From NCBI GenBank assembly GCA_037043235.1, contig JAWRVZ010000016.1:2951001-3015000 (forward strand): a stretch of 64,000 nucleotides of DNA. The letters run 5' to 3'. Below are positions 35,581 through 46,200 of this stretch, piece after piece (position 1 is the stretch's first letter; each line of letters begins with the position of its first letter). Position numbers and translations under genes: made by a program. The DNA is from Rhodeus uyekii (taxonomy: Eukaryota > Chordata > Actinopteri > Cypriniformes > Acheilognathidae). Below the pieces are notes generated by a model. It did no database searches. It was not told where the DNA came from and saw nothing but the letters and a program-made list of their open reading frames with translations.

Positions 35581-35887
35581 GCTTGGAGTGAGAGGACAAC
35601 GTGTTTCTCCACTTTAATAACACAGAGAGAGAGAGAGAGAGAGCTCCTCCTCTCTCACTGTCCCGCTCACTCTCTGAGACAGTAATGCTAAACTGATCCC
35701 AAGCTGTTCCCTTCTTCCGTTCAGTTCTGCTGAGAGATGTGATTTCACCCACCCTTATTTGTTTGCGGTTTCTAGATTGAATAAGAACAACCAATTAACC
35801 AACAGTTTAATTATCCTCTTCTTTTTGTCTTTAGTTATTAATTGAAGTAAACGTACACGAACAAACATTTAAACGTACAGGAATATC

Positions 35888-35888
<1 letters not shown>

Positions 35889-35946
<58 letters not shown>

Positions 35947-36180
35947 CTCTCTATCTATCTATCTATCTATCTCTCTCTATCTACCTATATCTATCTATCT
36001 ATCTATCCATCCATCCATCCATCCATCCATCCATCCATCTATCTATCTATCTATCTCTCTCTCTCTCTCTATCTATATCTATCTATCCATCCATCTATCC
36101 ATCTATCTATCCACCCATCCATCCATCTATCTATCTATCTATCTATCTATCCATCCATCTATCTATCCACCCATCCATCC

Positions 36181-36251
<71 letters not shown>

Positions 36252-36345
36252 CATCTATCCATCTATCTATCTATCTATCTATCTATCCATCTATCCATCT
36301 TTCCATCTATCCATCTACCCATCCATCCATCTATCTTCAAATTTG
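35889..36345. repeat. ATCT/CATC tetranucleotide microsatellite, about 460 bp
   Basis: Long runs of atct are interrupted by blocks of atcc and ctct. The array abuts the LINE 3' tail at 36343, which on the minus strand would be followed by gata repeats. Confidence 0.95.
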
Positions 36346-36450
36346 CTTGATTGGCATGACTGTAGAAATTATTGCCAAAACTTGAAAATACATAATTACA
36401 TAATTTAAATTCATAATTTCATGCATAATAAAAAATATCTAAACTCATAC
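36343..36450 (-). mobile_element. LINE 3' end fragment
   Basis: On the minus strand the sequence reads 'cagtcatgccaatcaagcaa' then 'atttgaa' and runs into gata repeats, the usual 3' end of fish L2/CR1-type LINEs. A related end ('cagtcatgccaataaaaatt') lies at about 39362-39385. Confidence 0.6.
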
Positions 36451-36525
36451 TTAAAAATTTTAACAAATTACAACATGTGATGATATCCCACGATAAACTC
36501 TATCATATTATATGAGCCATATTAC

Positions 36526-36785
36526 CCTGTAGCCCAAGACCAGTTGCCCACTGAAGCTCAGTACGGTTGAGCTGGTCAGTCCCTGCATGGGGAAAGCTGG
36601 TTGCTGCAGGAAGAGCTGTTAGAGAGGCCAGTAGGGGCTGCTCACCCTGTGCTCTGTGTGGGTCCTAACGCCCCAGATGGGGACACAATATACAAGCACA
36701 AGGATGAGCCGTGAAACTGGTGTTCTGACTCTATGGTCATTAAAAATCCCATGGCACTTGTTGTATAGAGTACAGTCTTACCTAG
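36526..36785 (+). repeat. SINE with a 5S-rRNA-like head
   Basis: The head 'gcccactgaagctcagtacg' plus 'gttgagctggtcagtccctg' plus 'catgggga' resembles the internal control region of 5S rRNA (gaagctaagcagggy...ggtcagtac..ggatggga). The body ends 'ggtcattaaaaatcccatgg', a familiar fish SINE tail. The 5S part is too altered to be a functional gene. Confidence 0.65.
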
Positions 36786-39140
36786 TTTGTTTTACGTTTA
36801 TTAATTAGGTTGTAAATGTGATCAGTAGTTCTGTGGTTAGTAAGGAAACCGATCTCACTCGTGCTCAGGACATTGTGCTCGTTAAGGAAGTTTACAATTC
36901 TATTGTTTAAAGTAACTTCCCCAGATCACTGCTCACACGAACACCTCTGAAATGATTAGGGTCCAATTTATTTCCACAATCAGGAAAAACAGCTTGTTGC
37001 AACGTGCAATGTTGAATAATTTGAGCACAGCCTCTCGCATCTCAGGTGTGCTGTGTTTCAGCATTTCACCTAAAATGCTGTCAGGATTTCCCACAAGATT
37101 TCTTACATTTTTGTTTGTTTGTAAATTCTTCATGAGTAATTGGGAAGTCAAGTGGATTTCGATTGTGTCTTCATAAGTTTGTAGTCTTTGCTTGATCTGA
37201 TTGTAATTGTCATTGAGTTGTTTTGGTGGGATTTCTTGATATAAGTTTTTTCAAAATGCTTTGTCCAGATTTCTCCATCTTGGATTGGAAGGTCTTGTGT
37301 TTTTGTTCAGATTGTTTTGTTCAGTTTGTTTTGTTTTGCTCAGATTATTCCACATGTCCCAGAACTGATTATGATTTACTGAATGTTCTATCTCTTGTAA
37401 ACGTTTGGAGAGATGCTGTTGCTTTTTCACTCTAATTGTGTCTTCGTATTGTTTTAGTTTTGAACAGTATTCAGATCTTCTGTGTGCTTCAGATGTGATC
37501 ATTTTCCATTATGTTTCCTCAATGTTTTGCACCCTGAGTCTAACCATTTATTATCTTTTAAATAAATGTTTTGCCTTTCTTTTTCAACAAAAAAAATATG
37601 TAATTGATTTCATTTGTAGCCAAATTAACACAATTTTTAGTTGTTTCAAATTTTCTATTAATAAATGTATTTATTCGATTTTATTTAGATTTATTGAGGG
37701 CTTTTATAAATTGGTCTGTGCTGTCTGCCCATCTGTATCTCTGCTGGTTCTGACACAAGTTGCAGGTTTCCAGCCTGTTTTGTTCAGACGTGTTTTGATA
37801 TAACTGTTAGTTTGGTTATGATCAGACAGCAGAGTTTGCTGTTTAGCCAGCAACGATATTTTCCAAATTTAATGGCATAAATTTGTTTGACCAGATGCTC
37901 TCTGGACCAGACCAGGATTCCTCCCGAGTCTCGTCCACGATGGATTATAGTTAATTTAACTGAGGGCACAGTTACTCCATAGTAGGCTGAAGGACAGTAG
38001 GTAAGCGCACTGTTTCCACACCGGGTCTCAGTGAGAATGATAACATCAGCGTATTTGATATCTTTCAGAAATTCTGGGTCTGTGGTTTTAGAACCAAACG
38101 TTGAATGAAGACCCTTAATATTCCAAAATAAATGTGAAATAACTGCATTCATATTTTTTTATGATAAACCTATTTGGTAAGACAGAGAAAATAACATGAC
38201 GCTAGTGTACATGTACATGGAAGACAATTTACATTAGTTCATTGTTTATTCTCTTTTCTCTCTCTCTTTTTATCTATAGAGCCCTGTGTTTGTGAATATT
38301 GTGTGGGTGGAGCAGGAGGCCGGACTGCAGCTCTCGGTTTTCTCTTGGTGTGAGGGGATTTTCTTGTTTCTTCTTTCTAATGGGGGCTTGATGGCCAGCA
38401 GGCGGACGTGAAGTTTCTGACTGCAGGTTTACAGGAGTGTAGCGAGCCATTGGTGGGTGGGGCTGTGGCAGACGATGCGATATGCTTGTCCAGCCGATGT
38501 CTTTCCTCAACAGGGTTGGAGGGGTGTGTCTGGGCCTGTAGGGCTGAATGGGGCGGTATTGTTCTGGACTCGGTAACAAGTGTCTGGGTGACATTGGGCT
38601 GCGTCTTTAGGGTCTTTGCAAAAACACACATTGCATCCTTGTGTAGGTGGAGTCCATCATACAGGTGTTGGAGGTCGATGTGGGGATGGTGGACCAGATG
38701 CATGTTTGGGAGGGCTGAAGATCGACTGGAAATTTCTCCATTGATGCTGTAGATGATGTGTATCACACGAGAAGTGTGGTGATAATGACTCTTGACTCTT
38801 TTGCTGGCGATTTCTGCTATTTTTCCGACAGCATCAGCAGTGTTGTTGCACGGCAAGTGACGGTCATTAGTCCCAGTGTGGATTATAACACATGAGGGGT
38901 GTCCTGTGATCTGCTGGGCATGGCCTGTTGTGCTGCATTGTTTTGCAGTGACTTTTTGATGTGGGAAGAGTTTCAGTGGGTTCAATAACTTTCCATTGGA
39001 GTCGATGATGATGATGAGGAGAACATCTGGATCAGGTTCTGGAGGGTGAGCAGATTTGTGTTTCTGCAGCTGTCTGTGTGTTTGTGGTAAGCTCGCTGTC
39101 TGTGTTTGCATAGTCTCTATTACAAGCTGTACTGAGCTCT
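36780..39140 (-). mobile_element. Decayed LINE with esterase-type ORF1, endonuclease and reverse transcriptase remains
   Basis: In minus-strand order: an ORF1 remnant (39111-38274), an endonuclease remnant (38152-37784, with a NIKGLHS-like start and GRDSGGILVWSREHL), a linker (37502-37251), and the beginning of reverse transcriptase (37151-36780, GNPDSILGEMLKHSTPEMREAVLKL-type block in pieces of under 20 residues). Frames shift repeatedly and the rest of the reverse transcriptase is missing. The order and the esterase ORF1 point to the CR1/L2 group. Confidence 0.8.
38274..39111 (-). pseudogene. LINE ORF1 remnant with SGNH-esterase motifs
   Basis: The main frame (39111-38377, 244 residues) contains IIIIDSNGKLLNP (block I, normally GDS), VIIHTGTNDRHL (block III) and LYDGLHL (block V, DxxH), in the order of an SGNH/GDSL esterase. 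This domain is known from ORF1 of some CR1/L2 LINEs. The first glycine of block I is replaced by Ile-Asp context, and the frame then continues in another register (38594-38274), so it is broken. Confidence 0.7.
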
Positions 39141-40029
39141 TGGTAGTTCAGGGCTTTGTGATTGAGGGTCTGTTTATCACTGTTTTTTGGGGTGGGCATG
39201 GAATTTAAATTCCTTCTTTTGAATGGCGATTTTAGTCCTAATTCTGCTCTGCAGGCATTTTTTGGTGTTCTGCTCTGCACTCATCTGTCGCTCTGCCTGT
39301 CTATATGTCTGTCTATCTCTCTGTTCGTCTATCTGTCCCTCTGTCTCTCTCTGTCTCTGCTCAATTTTTATTGGCATGACTGTGGGAAATATCACAATAT
39401 TGTCAAAGCAATAGACGTATATAAACATAGATAAATAAAATGAAAAAATGTGTCCATGTTATGTTATACATAACTATATAATTTTTTTTGGTTTCTCAAA
39501 AGCTCTCTCTCGCCCTGTTTATCCATCTGTCTGTCTACAAGTTCCCATATTCAAATTAACGTTATCACAAATTAAATCTTGATAATTTACTAAATAAAAC
39601 ATTTTCCCTCAAAAAAGGTAAAGAAAATTGAAAAAACATTCCATTATTCAATTATTCCTGTATAAAACATTTATATTATAAAATAAAAATGACATGACAT
39701 TGTTAATAAACATTTAAAATAAACATGACACGTTCCAATGTTCCAATAATTTATTTTGGAATAATAATAATTATTATTATTTATTTAATTTAATTTAAAT
39801 AATTCAAAGTATTACTATAATACAGGATCATTTTTAAGATCAAAAGATCAAAGGATCGGATGATTTGAGATTTGATGATTTTAGATTTAAATCTAAATTT
39901 ATTTAAATTTTAGATTTATTTTACAATGATAGAAATTCACAAAATGAGTAGGTGTTGTCAACATTCACATATTTGTAGACAATGTATTTTTATACAAATA
40001 AAAAAAAATTAATTCAGTTTTTACCTCTG

Positions 40030-40110
40030 ACAACGTCAGATGACATCATCAGATGACATCATCGAGAACAAACCAATGGAAGTGGTTCTGGCGCGTAAGC
40101 CCCGCCCCAA
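40030..40110 (+). promoter_or_regulatory. Probable aldh9a1 promoter elements
   Basis: A 13-bp period direct repeat, tcagatgacatca, occurs twice in tandem (40036-40063) and presents two AP-1/CRE-like TGACATCA sites. A CCAAT box (40073-40077) and a GC box, gccccgcccc (40099-40108), follow. These lie about 400 bp before the ATG on the coding strand. Function is inferred from motifs. Confidence 0.5.
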
Positions 40111-40514
40111 CACGCTCGCGCATGGCTGGACTGATTCGCTGTGGATAGAAAGTGAACGTCCGTCATTGCAAAAGTGTTTCTACTGTTTAACTCTAGTGTT
40201 TCTGTTTCCAGCCCTTTACGTGACGCTTGCTTTGCGGTTAGGCTGCATTTTAACGGAGATCTGCTGTTGTTGCCTTCGACTTTTATCTCGATAAAATAGT
40301 CAAACTATAAATAGTCAATACGAATAATTGTAACTTTAAAAAAATTGTAACTTTTAATGGATATTTATTCTTAACTCTAGATCTCTTCTAATGTATTTTT
40401 TACTGTTGGATTTAATTGTTGTAACGCTATGTTTGGTGCAATATCTGAAAAGACCTCGTTTGTTGACACGCTTGTCTGTCCAGGGGGTCAAAGTTCAGTG
40501 TTAGGGAGCTGAAG

Positions 40515-43167
40515 ATGGCCCTGCTGACCCCGGGTCTCCGCGGGGCCCTTTACTACACCGGGACCAGGAGCTCATCCTCAGGGACCCTGCAGATTAAAGA
40601 TGCACTCAACTTCTGGTGTGGTGGCCGAGTCCAGCTCAAAGATGTGAAAGCCAAATCCCAACCAGTATATGAGCCTGCAACAGGTAATGCATTTGCAAAA
40701 CTTACCTTCTTCATAATGAAAACATTATAATTTTTGGTGTGTTACAGGCCGTGTCCTTTGCCAGCTGCAGGCTTGTGGGGCGCCAGAGGTGGATGCAGCT
40801 GTTAGGAGCGCCAGCGCTGCTTTTACAGTGTGGAGTAAACTGGCAGGCATGGAAAGAGCCAGAGTTATGGTAGAGGCGGCGAGACTCATTGAGGTAGATC
40901 GGAATGCATTCATCCTAAGACGTTACGTAATAAAGCTGCATTGATTCAAGGAGTGTTGAGTCTGATCTTTTCAGTCATTTCTGATGCTGAGAATAGAAGA
41001 GAAGAGAGGAGATTGCTGAGATGGAGGTCGTGAACAATGGCAAGTCCATCACAGAAGCTCGTTTAGATGTGGACTCAGCCAGACTGTGCATTGAGTATTT
41101 TGCAGGACAAGCCAGCAGCCTTTCAGGTTTGTTGTTTTGTTATTGACCGTTCTCAGTTGAATGATTTCTGAAGGATCATGTGACACTGAAGACTGGAGTG
41201 ATGATGCTGACAATTCAGCTTTGCCATCACTGGAATTTATCATGTTTTCAAATGGAAAATCAATTATTTTAAATAGAAAAATTCACCGTTACGCAAATTG
41301 CAGTTATGTTAACCTAATTGAGATTATACATATGAGTGATCGGCGATTCTTTCTCAGGTCAGCATGTTCAGCTAGCAGGCGGTTCGTTTGCCTACACGCG
41401 TCGGGAGCCACTGGGTGTGTGTGTGGGAATAGGAGCCTGGAACTATCCCTTCCAGATTGCAGCCTGGAAATCTGCCCCTGCCATCGCTTGTGGTATGTGT
41501 TATTGAAATGATATAAGTGTGACTTAGGCTAGGTTTAGACTGCAGGTACTTTGCTCATATCGACAGTGTGAACTGTAGGGGATTTACAGTTAAGACCCGA
41601 GGGCCAGATATGTTGAATGAAGACCAGGAGTCAGAAGTGCAGTCAATAGAAGACATTTTAGTGAGGTTTAGTTTGCAGTTTCATCAGCAGAAGCTTCAAG
41701 TCTCACAAGGAGCTCGTAGGCCGCCCCACATACAATAACATTGTTACAGCAATTATACTCTAACAGAGGGTGCTGACTACATCAATGATGACGGTAAAAT
41801 GATTCTGATTGGCTAAGAAAGAAAGATAAACAAAACTAGTAATTTTCCACACAAGAGCAGACTGAAGCATATCTTCACGTGGAGATGTTGATCACGTTGA
41901 AGAGTCATCTCTAAATTCATGTGACTTTTATGTCACATTATTCACAATTTTACTCGTATCATAAAGGTTTAAAACTGGTCTTTCTTTTTTTGCATCTTCA
42001 TCTTTGTTTTTTTATATTACCTGTGCATAGATTTGCTGGCTTCCGCTGCAGATCTCTTTCTAAACAAATGCGCAATCACTTACTCTAATGTTCTCCGCGT
42101 TTATTTCTGAATGACAGCGAGATGTGTGACGTCTTTTTATCATTCTTTTGCGCATGCGGGTCAGTTCAGGACCATGATCTGTTCAAGCTTAAATCTAATA
42201 TTGGCCATGTTTAAAATGACAATCTGTGCAGAAAAAATGGTGTCTGAGCCATAAATTAGAATTGAGCACTAAACTGCGGCGCGAGAGAGAGTGGAAGAGA
42301 GCGCTGTTCATTCACACTCCTCACCTACGTCTCCTGCTGGTATTGAGACTCCAAACCGTCCAACTCTCTAACCATTACGGCACAATTGAAATGCACTAAT
42401 TTGTTGTTGATGTTATTATCACCAATAGCTGGTAAATGGAAATCAAAGTCCTATCCCTGCTTTACAGACAAGGCTTCAGCTAATTGCAGACTAAAATGCA
42501 TGTTTAAGCTGTTCAAACTTCCAGATCTTCAAGATTCACTCCAGTAATGTTTATTCTTATAAAAGCTACTTAATTGTCCTAAATGAACTCCAGCCGAATC
42601 CTGGCTTAATCTAAGCCCTGTATGTGAAACCAGGCCTGCATGATTTTTTTCTAAACTGCTACAAGTGAATTTAGCCTTCACCACGTTCGCTTAAGATTAC
42701 ATTCAACATGTTTTTATTGATGATGACAAAGATCTAAATGTTACATTTGCAGAAGTGAGCATGCACGATTATTTATGCAGTAACAAACTACCAATAAATA
42801 AATAAATAAATACAAATCTCTAATAGTGGCAGGTAACTATAACCCTGCCTATAACTCCCTAATGTTTCTGCCAGACTATTAAACTGGCACATAAGACGTC
42901 CTGCCATGGATATGAATGATACCTTACAGCTGTTAAAGATGACAACCGCCTGATGTTTACCTGGTGGGTTTTAAAACCTAATCTATGTCCTTTATCTGTT
43001 GAGTCTCCATATGCTTATCTCATTGTTCACTGTTATCATATGTCCAATGTCCTCCTCTATTGAATAACTTGACATGAAGGCTAAATATGGTAACCTATAC
43101 TCAGAATTTGTCTTCTGCATTGAACCCTTCCAAGTTATTGCTCACACATTAGGAGCAGTGAGTAGTG

Positions 43168-43200
<33 letters not shown>

Positions 43201-46200
43201 CAAACCATGGACAGTAGTGGGCAGCCATTTTGCCGTGGCACCTGGGGAGCGATTGGAGGTTAGGAACCTTTCTCAAAGGCACCTCAGTCATTTCCTGCTG
43301 GTATTGAGAATCGAACCCGCAACCCCATGACTGCCCCATTCACACTAGACATAAAAATGTGAACCTCTCCATCATATTGAAGAGTATTGAACTATATTTA
43401 ATACCCTCTTCGTTCACTCTTGATCTGTGCCTGAAATTATTATCTTAACATTTTCCATTTACAGTCTGCTTTTACTCTTCAATTGCAGGCAACGCCATGG
43501 TGTTCAAGCCATCTCCGGTGACCCCCGTGACTGCAGTGCTGCTGGCTGAGATTTATTCCCAGGCTGGAGCTCCCGAGGGCCTGTTCAATGTGGTGCAGGG
43601 CGGAGAAGAGACGGGCCCTCTTCTGTGTCATCACCCATCCGTGGCTAAGATCTCCTTCACGGGAAGTGTTCCCACAGGAAAAAAAGTAAGTAGCTGACTA
43701 GTTCAAAATCCTGTCATCAGTTACTCACACTCATGTCGCTCCAGACCCACGAGACTTTGGGTAATCTTTGAAACTCAAATTAAGATATTTCAGCCTCTCG
43801 TTTAATAGAAACCAAAGCTGCAAGATCCAGGAAGAGCATTATGGTGTTATGAAAGTAATCCATTTAAATTGCGAAGTTTAAAGTCTTGTGAAGAGATACG
43901 TTCACATTATATAATAAACAGATTAGATTTAGGCTTTTGTTCGCATATAAACAACACGCATACATAAAGCGGAAAAGTATGTCTGCGTCAAACTTCGTTG
44001 GTTCTCGAGCATCACGCACACACATTTGTGTATGTATGTGTGTCGATTATTGTTTAGATTAATAAAAGCCTACATTAAACGAGCTTAAGGCCTGTTCACA
44101 CTGAGAACAATAACTATAGAGGTAACTATATTAGTCTGTTTATTATAAGTGCACACTGCAGTTCTGTCGTCTGCTGCTTTAAATGCTAGAGCTCGTTATA
44201 GTTGGGTGGATTTTGATTGGCTGTCAGTGTTTTTAATCATTTATCTGCAGGAGGAAAACATTACTATATATGTTATACAGTCTATTGAGAAGTGTACTAG
44301 TAGTAGTAGTAATGGATGCCATCCTGTAATGCTCTTCCTGTGTTTAAATGCATGTTTTGTCCCAACAGATAATGGAAATGGCCTCCCGAGGGGTCAAACC
44401 AGTGACACTGGAGCTCGGAGGTAAATCTCCACTGATCATCTTTGAGGACACTGACCTTGAAAACGCTGTTAGAGGAGCACTCATGGCCAACTTCCTGTCT
44501 CAAGGTCAGGTACTGTATCGAAAGGTCAAGTCAAAGTATGAACGCATGATTTTCCCTCTGTTTCATATAAACAATAGCTTTTGTTTATAAAGTAACAAGC
44601 AAGTAACAAGCTCCTTCTCTTCTGCCTGTCCGTACACACGTCACAGGTGATCTCAGCCAAGCTGATGTACATACCAACTGCAATATTGCCTTAGACAACA
44701 TTTATACAATTTTATAGCGTATAATTGTACAATATTTACTACTGTAGTATTGGTTTATACAGTATTTTAGTTTACGTAATATTTTAAGCTATAATGTATG
44801 ATTAAAAATTTGCTCACTCTAAAATAAATGTATAAATAAATCAAAGGCATTTCAGAAACAATGAAAACTGAAAATAGTGTACCTTTAAACAGTAATATTG
44901 TGACATTAATTTAAAATAACTGTTTTCTATTTTTATATATTTTAAAATGTAATTTATTCCTGTGATCAAAGCTGGATTTTCAGCATTATTACTCCAGTCT
45001 TCAGTGTCACATGATCCTTCAGAAATCATTCTGATATGATGATTTGCTGCTCAAGAAACATTTCTGATTATTATCAATGTTGAAATTAGTTGTGCTGCCT
45101 AATATTTTTGTGGAAACCAATGATGCATTTTTTCCTGTGAGGATTATTTGATGAATAGAAAATTCAAAACGGTATTTATTTGAAATAGAAATATTTTGTT
45201 TATAGATGTCTTTACTGTAATTCTGATGCATTCTTGCTGAATAAAAGTATTTTTTTTAGTATTTTTTTAAAGTATTTTTTAAACGCTTCTTCACTTCTAT
45301 CTTTTTTTCCAGTAATTCAACAGTTTAACAATAGTTAATTGCAGTTATTCCCTATTAATATATGACTGAAAACTAATAATAAAAAGCCATCTTACATTGG
45401 CCCGTATACTGTTTATATACACTCTGTAAATATACACTCTTCAAGATCTTCATACTCATACAAACATGTATTACTCCACTAATTAATATTTCCTTGGTTT
45501 TCATGTTCCCTGCGTGTAGGTGTGCAGTAATGGAACCAGAGTTTTTGTGCAGAGCTCAATTGTTCCTCAGTTCTTGAAAGAGGTGGTCAGGAGAACCAAA
45601 GCCATCCTGATCGGAGACCCTCTGTTGGAGGAGACTCGTATGGGAGCCCTGGTCAGCAAACCACACCTGGAGAAGGTGCTGGGATATGTGGACCAAGCTA
45701 AGAAAGAGGTACTAGTAAAATTTATTCACTTAGTAGCATGATTGTGAAAAAAAGTGATATTTTGATTTAAATTCTTAACCAAATTCTTAAGAGTCAGTGA
45801 TTGGATCATTATTGCAGTGATTGTTCTGTTTCTAGCATGTTATGTGTTTGGCAACGGTTCTTCTAACCCTAATTGTTGGAGTGTGTAGCTTTTCATTTCT
45901 GAAACAACCGTGTAGGAAGACACATCATGGTCATATTCCAGGATGTCAAGATTCATCAGGCTCAGATTATGAAAGATTGGCATGAAGAATCATTTTTGCA
46001 CCTCTGGGTCCAGAGCTTAAATTCATGGAAAGTCTTTATAATGTGCTGGAAATACAAGATCTTGACCAATAATTGATGCTCCTCTTGATGGAAATAAGTG
46101 TTGTCATTTTATTTATGGATCCCTCACAATGAATATCATAATCAATGTGCTCCCTCCTAAGATTTTGCCTATTTAAATCCAAACAGTGACTTTTTTTTCT

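Larger units (their letters stand above)
35581..40514. other. Interval between divergent uck2 and aldh9a1
   Basis: Contents from left: uck2 promoter with a (ga)n run at about 35627-35643; an ATCT microsatellite (35889-36345); a LINE 3' tail; a 5S-rRNA-like SINE; a decayed LINE on the minus strand; a second LINE-tail motif near 39360-39420; AT-rich sequence; and the aldh9a1 promoter (about 40030-40270). No host gene is recognised. Confidence 0.6.

Noticed and set aside
35426..35794. A 122-residue minus-strand frame over the uck2 start
   Set aside because: It is out of frame with the uck2 first exon and crosses its promoter and a (ga)n run.
35889..36345. CRISPR-like regular repeat
   Set aside because: It is a simple tetranucleotide array without spacers, in a vertebrate genome.
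36526..36640. Possible 5S rRNA gene
   Set aside because: Only part of the internal control region is recognisable and it is fused to a SINE body.
38408..38752. Plus-strand 114-residue open frame
   Set aside because: It is antisense to the LINE ORF1 remnant, which has recognisable motifs.
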